Source of the DNA: a virus
Strand: one strand, 5' to 3'
Virus record (IMG/VR): IMGVR_UViG_3300028666_000022
Span: 124,001-188,000 of that record
DNA length: 64,000 nt
In this document: piece by piece, positions 42,877 to 51,468 of the stretch
Position numbering within the stretch: position 1 is the stretch's first letter
How the letters are laid out: each line of letters opens with the position of its first letter
Translations under genes and position numbers: made by a program
The notes under the pieces: model-generated
What the model saw: only the letters and a program-made list of their open reading frames with translations
The model's database searches: none
What the model was told of the DNA's origin: nothing

Positions 42877-43668
42877 CTAATACTCTTTGAAAACTAAATT
42901 AATATAATCTATCAAATTCGGAACAGTATCAAGATATTCCATTTCTGATACTGAGAACCACCCGTAACTGTCATGTTCTTCATTTAATATAATATCTGTT
43001 GGTTCACCTTCATATCTACAAGCGAATATATGTTCAACGCTTCCGGGATTCCTTTGAATAATCACTTTTTCAACAAATTTATTAATTTCTAAGCCAGTTT
43101 CTTCTTTGATTTCTCTTTCACATGCTTCTTCAGGTTCTTCATTTTTTTCAATAGTACCACCAGCTAAAGCCCATTGGTTACTTCCCCACAAATCTTTAAC
43201 ATCTGCTCTTTTTAATAATAAAATTTTGTTATCGTCATTAACAATTACAGCAATTGCATGTTTTTTTAAACTATCATAATCATTAATATCGTATTTTTTA
43301 TCTTCGTTTAATTCTGGTGCTTGAAATGCTTTATTTCCTAAATTAACATCGACATTTATATCTTGTTTAACTTCTTTTGATGTCTTCACTGCATTTCTAT
43401 CTGATCCTAATGTTTGTTCAATAAATGCTTTCATTAAATTACCACCAGCAAGAGCATATTGTATTTTATCATCTGTTTGTGGATTAAAATAATCGAAGAA
43501 ATTCTTTAACCTTTTCATTGCTTGATATGATATTTGACCATTTTTAAGCATGAATTTGGCTCTTTTTGTACCTTCACTATTAGAGTGTGATATTAGTACT
43601 CCATTAATATATTTTAATATATCTGAGGGTATTTGATACTGTTTATCATATAATTCTTGATTTGCCAT
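42877..43668 (-). CDS. Nudix hydrolase with extra N-terminal domain
   Basis: 263 residues. The Nudix box is complete: G171-x5-E177-x7-R185-E186-I-x-E189-E190-x-G192-L (GGTIEKNEEPEEACEREIKE). Residues 135-260 form the Nudix fold, which hydrolyses nucleoside diphosphates linked to other groups. The first 100 residues (GTKRAKFMLKNGQISYQAMK, YALAGGNLMKAFIEQTL) form a separate helical domain of a type I associate with virion-related proteins. It lies 2 bases from the 207-residue late gene and is probably late-expressed. Substrate unknown. Confidence 0.85.
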   Translation of the reverse strand: MANQELYDKQYQIPSDILKYINGVLISHSNSEGTKRAKFMLKNGQISYQAMKRLKNFFDYFNPQTDDKIQYALAGGNLMKAFIEQTLGSDRNAVKTSKEVKQDINVDVNLGNKAFQAPELNEDKKYDINDYDSLKKHAIAVIVNDDNKILLLKRADVKDLWGSNQWALAGGTIEKNEEPEEACEREIKEETGLEINKFVEKVIIQRNPGSVEHIFACRYEGEPTDIILNEEHDSYGWFSVSEMEYLDTVPNLIDYINLVFKEY

Positions 43669-43670
43669 GA

Positions 43671-44294
43671 TTATTTTCTCTCCAACAAATTAATTAACTT
43701 ATCAATATCTTTTTTTTCTAATTTATTAATTAAACCAGCAATTTTCTCAATTTTTTTACTTTTAATGCCACCATCTTCACTCTTTTTACTCATTTCATCT
43801 TCGCTTTTTTTCTGAATAACTTTATCTTCAGCAACCTTACCTTCATCAATTGTTTTAGGTTCTTCAAATGCTTTTTCAATGTGAGGTGCAATTGTTTTAA
43901 TTATTTTCTTTGCCCATTCAATATCATTTTTTTCACATTCATCTGAATGTTTATCATTTTCTGAAGCTAATCTATAATCACTTTTTAACTTATTTGGATT
44001 TTTATAATAGTATTTCAAAGTCTCTAAATGCTTCTCGTGCATAAGTTCAGATAAATCATTTAGTAAGTCTGATTTATTTATATCTTCTTTACCCTCATAA
44101 AATCCCATTCCTGAAAACCCCATTCTACCTAAGAAATCAAACCGATAGGGCTGTGTACCTATTTTTTGATTATAATCTGTTGTATTTGATGCTTGAGTTT
44201 CTAAATTTGCTCCACTAGTGGGAACATCATTTTTTCCAATTAATTCACCATTAGAATCAATAATTTCATCTAATTCTTTTTTCTTATAAATCAT
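43671..44294 (-). CDS. late protein, likely virion-associated
   Basis: 207 residues. The N-terminal third has DSNGELIGKNDVPTSGANLE, TTDYNQKIGTQPYRFDFLGR and FYEGKE, a pattern I recall from uncharacterised structural proteins of large Bacteroidota phages. The C-terminal third is Lys/Glu-rich and helical. Late-type element 16 bases upstream. Not assigned. Confidence 0.5.
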   Translation of the reverse strand: MIYKKKELDEIIDSNGELIGKNDVPTSGANLETQASNTTDYNQKIGTQPYRFDFLGRMGFSGMGFYEGKEDINKSDLLNDLSELMHEKHLETLKYYYKNPNKLKSDYRLASENDKHSDECEKNDIEWAKKIIKTIAPHIEKAFEEPKTIDEGKVAEDKVIQKKSEDEMSKKSEDGGIKSKKIEKIAGLINKLEKKDIDKLINLLERK

Positions 44295-44309
44295 AATAAC
44301 ATATTTTTA

Positions 44310-44318
44310 TATAAATAC
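44310..44318 (-). promoter_or_regulatory. putative late promoter element GTATTTATA
   Basis: Minus strand TTTTTTAGTATTTATATAAAA, 16 bases before the ATG at 44294. Confidence 0.55.
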
Positions 44319-44348
44319 TAAAAAATATGAGATGATTAAAAATATGAT

Positions 44349-44525
44349 TTAAATAATCTTTTTTTGATTACATTTAGCTTCAGGATTTTTATTACCACCA
44401 CCATATTTACAATCATCACAAGAAATAGTTGTATTATAACCACAATCGTGATCATGCTCCAAACCAAATCCCCACTGAATGAATCCTTTACAATTACCTT
44501 TAATATTATTATAATTCTTCTTCAT
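44349..44525 (-). CDS. short cysteine/histidine-rich protein, zinc-binding candidate
   Basis: 58 codons. NCKGFIQWGFGLEHDHDCGY followed by ISCDDCKYGGGNKNPEAKCN gives five cysteines and two histidines in a plausible zinc-ribbon arrangement. It resembles small proteins seen in Bacteroidota phages. It overlaps the upstream gene by 17 bases and fills the gap before the late element. Confidence 0.6.
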   Translation of the reverse strand: MKKNYNNIKGNCKGFIQWGFGLEHDHDCGYNTTISCDDCKYGGGNKNPEAKCNQKKII

Positions 44526-44970
44526 TTATTTTTGATTTAAGTTCGTTACCAGTAATTGATTTATATAAATTTTGAAATTCGTGAACATAAAAATGTTTCA
44601 TTAAATCCTTATTCCAAATACAAATAATATCACTTGGTATTGTATTGGGTTTTTCCGACTCTCTCAAATAAAGATAATCTCCTGAAAAAACTAAACATAA
44701 CTTACCCTTTTCAAATCTTGATATATCATAAGTAAATTCATGAAAACCATCTTTTTTAACACCAAATAAATTATGCCATTCTTCTGTTAATTCTATTGGT
44801 TCAACAACATCTAAACTTAGTGTGCATTCACCTAAATTATACCAATCACTTTCGTTCCACTGAAAATTATCATTAAAATTAGATAATTTACCATCATCAT
44901 TTCTATAACTCCATATAGAAACATTATGGTGAAACCAATTACCAATTTTTATTTCATTAACATCTATCAT
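44509..44970 (-). CDS. conserved Bacteroidota/phage protein of unknown function
   Basis: 153 residues. It begins NEIKIGNWF, has VVEPIELTEEWHNLFGVKKD in the centre and ends MKHFYVHEFQNLYKSITGNE. This 'IGN... PI.LTEE.L..FGF ... yvHqLQNLYfalTGeEL' plan is a widespread Bacteroidota and Bacteroidota-phage family and one of the better host clues in the window. Function unknown. Confidence 0.7.
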   Translation of the reverse strand: MIDVNEIKIGNWFHHNVSIWSYRNDDGKLSNFNDNFQWNESDWYNLGECTLSLDVVEPIELTEEWHNLFGVKKDGFHEFTYDISRFEKGKLCLVFSGDYLYLRESEKPNTIPSDIICIWNKDLMKHFYVHEFQNLYKSITGNELKSKINEEEL

Positions 44971-44996
44971 AATATTATTTATTTAAAATTTATTAT

Positions 44997-47900
44997 TTAC
45001 ATACTATCTTCATCAACCTCTTCTTGTTCTGTCTCTATTTGAGCATCATAATTTTTAACATATTCATCAAATGCAGCACTAGCAGTATCAACTTCCATAA
45101 ACAGTCTTTCCATTGTAACATCAGAAGGAAGCTTAAAATCAATTTTAAATTGTTCAAAATATTTATCACGTTTTTCAACCATTGATTTTAATTCTTTATC
45201 CTTTTCTGTTTCTACTGCCAAAGTAATTTCAAGATTTTTAATCTTTTCTTCTTGTTCAGCTCTTTTTCTATCGAGTTCTAATTCAATCTCGCTTTTAGGT
45301 ACGTCAATATTTTCTCTAATGATTTCCATGAAAACACCATTATATCTTCCTAAATTATATTGACTACCATCTTTAATTAAAACTAAATCATTAGTACAAT
45401 ATTTTTCATTAATTGATTTAATTCTAGGCTTATTACTTTTTGACATTAAATCATTTAAATATTTTAAAGCACCTTCATATATTTCAAAATATACTTTACT
45501 CTCTTCATGCATTTTAAATCCATTCCAAACTAATCTTGGATCATAACCAGTTTTATTCCAAAAATCAACTTCTTTTTCTTCTAAATGCATTGATTCTTCA
45601 ATTGTATCACTATCAAAATTTTTAAGTTCTAATTGATCATTACTATACATATTTCGAGTTAATTCTTCGACCACTCTTTTATTTCCAAATTCATCCTTAG
45701 TTTTCTTCTTCACTATTTTTGATAGCATATTTTTCTGGATTTCTTCATCAAATCCAAGTAATATTGGTTCAACTCTTTTATTAAATGCATCCAAATATTT
45801 AACAACATTATAGTCTCCAATCATATTAGGATTTTCAAGTAAATCATTAGCACTAATTAATGTAGATGCAAATCTTTCAAGTCCAGTATTTTTATCTTTT
45901 ATTCTACTTGAACTACCATGTGATTTTAAATAACCAGTATTAACGTGATAAACAACACTATCTAATTCTGGTTCTTGTGGCATGTAATTAGCAACTAGTT
46001 TTGTCTTTTCCTCAACACTAAGTTTTTCTTCTGATTTACTAAATGTTAATTCTGATTTATGTTTTTCAAACAATTCGCAAGCAATTGCATTTCTTTTTTC
46101 AAGTAATAATTCCATATATGCTTGCATACCTTTATCTCTACCATTCTTATCTTTACCTCTTTTCTTATAAACCGCTAAAGTACTTTTTATTCTATTTTTA
46201 GTTGCAATTTTCTTCAATGGTATACGTTTATAAAAAATATCTTCAGCATAATCATAATAATATTGAACAAATTCAGCACCCTTACCATGAAGAATTAAAT
46301 TCAAGCCCTTATCAATAAATTCCTCCACATATTCAGGCATTACTTTTGATTTAATTGTATTGCCAGTGAGTTTAATTTTTTCTTTCATTTCACCAGTTTT
46401 TTTATCCTTAACTAAAGATAATGTAGCATAATTAATTCTTGAAAGATTTAAACAGGAAATATATTCTCCATCATTGTCAACACTCATGAAATTGCCTTTC
46501 ATCTCTTCATTATTATATTTTTCAATTAAAGCACTAATTCCAATCTTATCTTTATAATGCCACATGTTTTCAATTAAATCTTCTGTAGTTTCAATGATTT
46601 GACCAAAATCAGTAATTCTAATATTTGTTTTATTTGGTATTTGAAAATTTATACCATCAGTAACTGCTAATAGAGCAACACAATTATATTTACTGAACCA
46701 TGAAATTGCATGTCTTAATTCTAAACGACCTGAACAAGTTATTCGAGCAGCACAAACATTGTCTGACCAGTTAAATGATTTATTACTACCTAATGCACCA
46801 AATAATGAGTTATTAAGAATTTTTATTGGTAATTGTTTAACCTTAAATAATAATCTATCTATTTCAGTTATTTGTTTATTAATATGATCATTATCTTCTG
46901 CAGTTATATTATCATTCAATAATTTCTCATGTATATTTGGATCAATTTCTTTTAATAATGCAATTTCCTCTTGATTTAATTTATCGTTAATTGCAAGTTT
47001 CTTATATATATTACGTGTTGTTGTAAGATACAATAACATTTTTTCAATAACACCAGTAATATCAAACATCGGAAATATACCCCAAGTTAATTGAAGCATT
47101 GGATAAAGTGAAGCATAGTCAATTTTCACAATTCTAGTGCTATAACCAACTTTATAACATCTAGCTAAACCACCTGAAAATTGTTCACTTATGTCTGGAT
47201 GTGGAATAGCTAAATCATTTTCATAACTCCATGCAGTTAAAAGTAAATTCCAAATTGCTGCAGTACCCATAGTACAAACCCTTTGAAATGTAGTTGGTAC
47301 TATTTTAGCTAACATGAATGCTGATTGATTATATAATTCATCAACTTGTTCAGTTTCCCAAAGGTCATCAAGTAAATATTGTTTTACTAATCTTTTACCT
47401 CCAATAAATTTAGACATTTTACTCAGTAAGGCATTTTCTTTAAACCAAGTAATGAAATTTGGATTTTCGTCTAAATATTTTTTCCTTAAAATACTATATT
47501 GTTCCTCAGTTATTTTAGTTTTATTTGTTTGAAGAGCATATAATTTTTTACTTACTTCTTGGTAATCATCTGGAACTATAATGTATTCATTTTTATCGTT
47601 AATAACAAATATTTTATTTTCATTATAATATCTACCAATTGCACCATCTTCACCGGGAATATATGTTCTATTAGGTTTAGCTATTTTTTCATGTTTAGCT
47701 ATATATTTTAATTTATTTTCCTTAATATCACTATTAATTGCTGCAGTTTTCTTTACAGCATGTAATATATCAATAACTGAAAATCCCCACATTTCTGTAG
47801 CAGTAAATTTATCGGCCATATTACCATATTTAACACTTACATTTGGTCTTCTCTTTAAATCTACTCCTTCTTTAAGTGTTGTTGGAACTTGTGATAAATC

Positions 47901-48704
47901 AACATTTAATAATTTTGCTCGACCTAATATGAATTCAAAGTCAAAATCTTCTGAATTATACCCTGAAATGATTGCTGGTCTAATATAATTAATTAATTTA
48001 AAAAAATTCTGAATTAATTTACCCTCTGATTCATCATCATTTGATTTTTCTACTTCAAGTATTGTCTCAAAACCTCTATTATCTCTAACTCCAATTGCAA
48101 AAACTCTTGACATTTGATACCTCAAACCAGTTGTTTCAATATCAAACGTTAATTTATGTATGTTTTTATATTCTTCAAATCCCTTAAATAATCTCGATTG
48201 TGTTGAAATAAAAAATTGCTCAGTTGTCCTTGGAGAATAAAACATTTCTCTATATAAGTAAATTGGATCTCCCTTCTTATCTTTTATTTCATTACCAAAA
48301 TCATCCCTTTCTTTTTCGTATGGAAAGATTTTACCATCTTTTAAAAAATTCATTATGGCATTATAGGACTTACTACTAGTCAATTTGAAACAATAACCAT
48401 TTTTCAACCTCTTATGTCCACCAGTTTTTAATGGTGTAATCGTTATACCATATTGAATTAATTTATTTTCGTATATTTCGGGATTTTTTGCATATAATTT
48501 TAAATTAAATAATGATAAATCCTTCATATACATAAAAGGAGTATATTTAATTTTTTCAATTCTCTTTTCTTTATTTGGTTCATGTATAACACAACTAGCC
48601 ATATTTGTATCTGGATCTGTTTCTACATTTACAAGATATTTTAAATCTTCATTATAACCATCAAGGAAAGATTTAATTTCAGATAATGTATTAAGTTTAT
48701 TCAT
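44997..48704 (-). CDS. family B DNA polymerase with 3'-5' exonuclease
   Basis: 1235 residues, longer than T4 gp43 (898). Exo I: LTFDIETTGL (D188, E190). Exo II: GYNSEDFDFEF (about 248-258). Exo III: YLLDD (443-447). Polymerase motif A: KIDYASLYPML (527-537); motif B: KILNNSLFGALGS (628-640); motif C: LLAVTDGINF (678-687). Motif C reads VTDG where DTDS is usual; the second Asp, the metal ligand, is kept. The extra length comes mainly from about 360-430, 560-620 and a C-terminal extension from about 1100. It is the replicative polymerase by context, close to the helicase. Confidence 0.92.
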   Translation of the reverse strand: MNKLNTLSEIKSFLDGYNEDLKYLVNVETDPDTNMASCVIHEPNKEKRIEKIKYTPFMYMKDLSLFNLKLYAKNPEIYENKLIQYGITITPLKTGGHKRLKNGYCFKLTSSKSYNAIMNFLKDGKIFPYEKERDDFGNEIKDKKGDPIYLYREMFYSPRTTEQFFISTQSRLFKGFEEYKNIHKLTFDIETTGLRYQMSRVFAIGVRDNRGFETILEVEKSNDDESEGKLIQNFFKLINYIRPAIISGYNSEDFDFEFILGRAKLLNVDLSQVPTTLKEGVDLKRRPNVSVKYGNMADKFTATEMWGFSVIDILHAVKKTAAINSDIKENKLKYIAKHEKIAKPNRTYIPGEDGAIGRYYNENKIFVINDKNEYIIVPDDYQEVSKKLYALQTNKTKITEEQYSILRKKYLDENPNFITWFKENALLSKMSKFIGGKRLVKQYLLDDLWETEQVDELYNQSAFMLAKIVPTTFQRVCTMGTAAIWNLLLTAWSYENDLAIPHPDISEQFSGGLARCYKVGYSTRIVKIDYASLYPMLQLTWGIFPMFDITGVIEKMLLYLTTTRNIYKKLAINDKLNQEEIALLKEIDPNIHEKLLNDNITAEDNDHINKQITEIDRLLFKVKQLPIKILNNSLFGALGSNKSFNWSDNVCAARITCSGRLELRHAISWFSKYNCVALLAVTDGINFQIPNKTNIRITDFGQIIETTEDLIENMWHYKDKIGISALIEKYNNEEMKGNFMSVDNDGEYISCLNLSRINYATLSLVKDKKTGEMKEKIKLTGNTIKSKVMPEYVEEFIDKGLNLILHGKGAEFVQYYYDYAEDIFYKRIPLKKIATKNRIKSTLAVYKKRGKDKNGRDKGMQAYMELLLEKRNAIACELFEKHKSELTFSKSEEKLSVEEKTKLVANYMPQEPELDSVVYHVNTGYLKSHGSSSRIKDKNTGLERFASTLISANDLLENPNMIGDYNVVKYLDAFNKRVEPILLGFDEEIQKNMLSKIVKKKTKDEFGNKRVVEELTRNMYSNDQLELKNFDSDTIEESMHLEEKEVDFWNKTGYDPRLVWNGFKMHEESKVYFEIYEGALKYLNDLMSKSNKPRIKSINEKYCTNDLVLIKDGSQYNLGRYNGVFMEIIRENIDVPKSEIELELDRKRAEQEEKIKNLEITLAVETEKDKELKSMVEKRDKYFEQFKIDFKLPSDVTMERLFMEVDTASAAFDEYVKNYDAQIETEQEEVDEDSM

Positions 48705-48750
48705 GTTTATATTTTTAAGTTAAAAAATTTTGTTAATATTAAATCGATAC

Positions 48751-49476
48751 TTATTTTAAATTTTCATTTTTCATGTAAGGAAGTCCAAGTAATTCTGTTG
48801 TAGAAATAAAATTATTAAACCATTTTGAGAACATAAAAGGTAGTATCCTATGATCATTAAACCCATACAAACCACAACTAAAGAAATCATGAACTTCAAT
48901 AATTACAGTACAATTAGTATTTGTTATTGCAACGTCTAATGTAAATGCAATTGGTTGTGATTCATACATGTTAATCATTGATTTTATTATATTCACGTTA
49001 GGAAAAATATCGAATTCACCTGAATAGTTCTGTAAACCAACTAATTTACCTTCATAAACAAAACATCTCCATTCGCTTTGAATATCAATTAAATCAGATA
49101 TTTGATAATTTCCTTCTGGTGCTGATTTACATATTTTAGTAAATGATTTTATTCTATCATTCGATTTTACAAACTTTTCTCCAACAATATCTTTTTCTGT
49201 CCCATTAATTACATTTCTTCCAGTCCATTTAAAATCCATTAATTCTAATGGTACATTCTTAGGTTTTGGAATTAAATCATAATGATCATTCAAATATTTA
49301 CTAACAAATTCAACACTTCCAATTGGAATACAATTAGGGATAGTTGCTTCATTCGTAAATAAAACTTCAAATGACTTATCATTCCTCAACCAATTTTGAT
49401 ATTCAATGCTTTCAAGCAAAGCAAAACTAAAATCATGTTTTACTTTACCATTTATTGTTTGAATCAAAAATTTCAT
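48751..49476 (-). CDS. ATP-grasp enzyme of the R2K type
   Basis: 241 residues from MKFLIQTING at 49476; the open frame runs 31 codons further but that part is hydrophobic and overlaps the end of the membrane-protein gene, so the inner ATG is chosen. Motifs GEKFVKSNDRIKSFTK, SEWRCFVYEGKLVGLQNYSG and TVIIEVHDFFSCGLYGFNDH fit the R2K ATP-grasp clade, predicted to ligate amino acids or peptides or modify proteins. It lies between polymerase and membrane-protein genes. Substrate unknown. Confidence 0.7.
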   Translation of the reverse strand: MKFLIQTINGKVKHDFSFALLESIEYQNWLRNDKSFEVLFTNEATIPNCIPIGSVEFVSKYLNDHYDLIPKPKNVPLELMDFKWTGRNVINGTEKDIVGEKFVKSNDRIKSFTKICKSAPEGNYQISDLIDIQSEWRCFVYEGKLVGLQNYSGEFDIFPNVNIIKSMINMYESQPIAFTLDVAITNTNCTVIIEVHDFFSCGLYGFNDHRILPFMFSKWFNNFISTTELLGLPYMKNENLK

Positions 49477-49484
49477 AAAGGTAA

Positions 49485-49886
49485 TTAAAATATAATTATT
49501 AATGTGATTAAAATAAATAATAATACTAATATTACTATTGTTTGTATAAACAAATAAAATATAAACCAATTAAGATAATATCTTGGCTTATTTAAAGAAA
49601 TAAAATTAAATAATCTTTTCCACCAACTATTTGAATCATCTGAATGTGAATACACTTCTTTTCGATCAGTAGTTAAATAACTTGGAGTCAATGGTTTATT
49701 AAAACACATTAAATTTAACCATATTCTACCTAAAAATAAAACTCTTAATCTTTCTTTAAACGATAATCTCCAACAAGAAATAACTTCACCATTAGGACTA
49801 TCTAATTTTAATGCTGGTAATGGCTGATATTCTGGTTGATCTTTTGCAAAAACAACATTCTGATGTTTAAATTCAACTGGTTTCAT
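49485..49886 (-). CDS. conserved phage membrane protein
   Basis: 133 residues. The N-terminus PVEFKHQNVVFAKDQPEYQP, LPALKL and VISCWRLSFKERLRVLFLGR belong to a small protein family I know as very common in large phages, often near replication genes; its function is not established. Here a C-terminal transmembrane segment (about 108-133) is added. One of the stronger family recognitions without a function. Confidence 0.65.
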   Translation of the reverse strand: MKPVEFKHQNVVFAKDQPEYQPLPALKLDSPNGEVISCWRLSFKERLRVLFLGRIWLNLMCFNKPLTPSYLTTDRKEVYSHSDDSNSWWKRLFNFISLNKPRYYLNWFIFYLFIQTIVILVLLFILITLIIIF

Positions 49887-49896
49887 AAATAATTAT

Positions 49897-50253
49897 TTAA
49901 ATAAATTTATATTTTAAAGTCTTTGTTTTTTCGTTAAAAGTATACACAATATCACCAACTACACATTCATTATTTTTTAAAATAAGCATGGGATTCTCTA
50001 TTGCGATGCCTAAAAACCAAAGACATGTTAAAATATTATTTCCAACTATTTTATAACTATCTTTAGTTTTTTTTATTTCATAATCCAAATATATTAAATC
50101 TCCCTTATTTTTCATGTATGATTCTAATAAAAGAATCAAAACACCATTTAATTCTTTCTTAAACTCTTCTGTTGAAATATCAGTCTCATACATTAATGAA
50201 TTTATCAATACATCTTGTATTGGATTTTCATCCCATTCGTAACTATATGCCAT
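49897..50253 (-). CDS. hypothetical protein
   Basis: 118 residues, acidic N-terminus and beta-like C-terminus (ECVVGDIVYTFNEKTKTLKY). It starts one base after the stop of the homing endonuclease gene, which probably inserted just ahead of it. Not recognised. Confidence 0.45.
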   Translation of the reverse strand: MAYSYEWDENPIQDVLINSLMYETDISTEEFKKELNGVLILLLESYMKNKGDLIYLDYEIKKTKDSYKIVGNNILTCLWFLGIAIENPMLILKNNECVVGDIVYTFNEKTKTLKYKFI

Positions 50254-50254
50254 T

Positions 50255-51268
50255 TTATTTAGTATTAGTTAAAATATATTCGTTTATTTCATTACATAAT
50301 AATTCAATATTTTTATCTACATCTTTTAAAAATTCTCTCTCATTAATATAAATCATTTTACATCCAAAGTTTTCAACTAAAAATTTTTGTTTTTTTAAAT
50401 CTTTTTCAATATTCTTTTTACTATAATGTCTAGGTTCATTCCATTCAATACATATATTATATTTTTCTATATATCCATCTATCCAATATCTTACAAATTT
50501 CTTTTCTCCACCATTTAAACCATGTTGAATTTGTAAATTTAATTTTTCTGAAAGCATATCTAAATAAATTATTGAATTAACATTATATGATGGGACATAT
50601 TTCACATAAATTTCACCATATTTTTTAATCGTTGTTTGTTGTGCTTTTTCTCTAATCTCTTTATTTTGCATAGGATTTTCAGTTCCATATTTTTCTAAAT
50701 TTGTTTGTTTAACCTTTTCTTTACATTCATCAGTTTGACTATAGTTTTCAGTTCCATATTTATTTATGGAATTTATTTTTATGTTTTCTTTAAACTCATT
50801 AGTTTTTGAATAATGATCAACACCATATTTTTCCAAATTTTTATTTTTTGTTTTTTCTCTAATTTCCTTATTTGAAATATGATATTCACAACCATACTTA
50901 TTTAAATCTGTTTGTTTTGTCTTTTCTCTAATTTCTTTATTTTGCATAGGATATTCATTACCATATTTATTTAAATTTGTTTTTTTATATTTATTTACAG
51001 AACATTTATCTGAACAACCATAAAATAATTTACCATTTTTTGTATTTTTATTATAAACTTTATATGTTAAAAATTTTTCCTTACTACAAATATCACATTT
51101 AACATGTACTAATACATGACTTCCCATTTTTAGATCAGTAACTTTAACTAAAAAAATATCATACATTTTTGTAAAAACATATCCTTTATCAATAAAATAT
51201 TTTTTATTACCTGAAACCCATTTCATTTCTACAAATTCATCTGAAATCACACTAATTAAATTAAACAC
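50255..51268 (-). CDS. homing endonuclease with five KYG repeats
   Basis: 337 residues. A zinc-ribbon-like region (HVKCDICSKEKF ... GCSDKCSVNKYK, about 54-93) leads into five 23-residue repeats of the type KYGxExxxQNKEIREKxKQT (about 93-215). The C-terminus has RYWIDGYIEKYNICIEWNEP with RHYSKK and FGCKMIYINEREF, a PD-(D/E)XK-like nuclease. It has the same plan as the 625-residue enzyme in shorter form. Placed between the ribbon-helix-helix and 118-residue genes. Confidence 0.7.
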   Translation of the reverse strand: MFNLISVISDEFVEMKWVSGNKKYFIDKGYVFTKMYDIFLVKVTDLKMGSHVLVHVKCDICSKEKFLTYKVYNKNTKNGKLFYGCSDKCSVNKYKKTNLNKYGNEYPMQNKEIREKTKQTDLNKYGCEYHISNKEIREKTKNKNLEKYGVDHYSKTNEFKENIKINSINKYGTENYSQTDECKEKVKQTNLEKYGTENPMQNKEIREKAQQTTIKKYGEIYVKYVPSYNVNSIIYLDMLSEKLNLQIQHGLNGGEKKFVRYWIDGYIEKYNICIEWNEPRHYSKKNIEKDLKKQKFLVENFGCKMIYINEREFLKDVDKNIELLCNEINEYILTNTK

Positions 51269-51274
51269 ATAATA

Positions 51275-51439
51275 TTATTTTTTTATTTCTAATTTATCTT
51301 CCATATCTTTTTCCATAAAAAATCTTAATCTTTTAGATAAATTATGTCCATTATCATCACAAAATTTTTTGTAATTTTTTAATAATACAACAGACATTTT
51401 AATTGTAAGACTTTCAATAAATATTTTTTCTTTTTTCAT
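51275..51439 (-). CDS. small ribbon-helix-helix-like protein
   Basis: 54 codons. TIKMSVVLLKNYKKFCDDNG, HNLSKRLRFFMEKD matches the CopG/Arc plan: a short strand, helix, turn, then a helix with SKRLR. Such proteins bind DNA as dimers. It lies between the helicase and homing-endonuclease genes. Regulatory role inferred; a partner could be the inverted repeat upstream of the helicase. Confidence 0.5.
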   Translation of the reverse strand: MKKEKIFIESLTIKMSVVLLKNYKKFCDDNGHNLSKRLRFFMEKDMEDKLEIKK

Positions 51440-51468
51440 ATTATTATTTATTATTATAGATAAATACT

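Noticed and set aside
48751-49569. 272-codon reading of the ATP-grasp gene
   Set aside because: The first 31 codons overlap the coding end of the membrane-protein gene and are low-complexity; the inner MKFLIQTING start leaves a 9-base gap.
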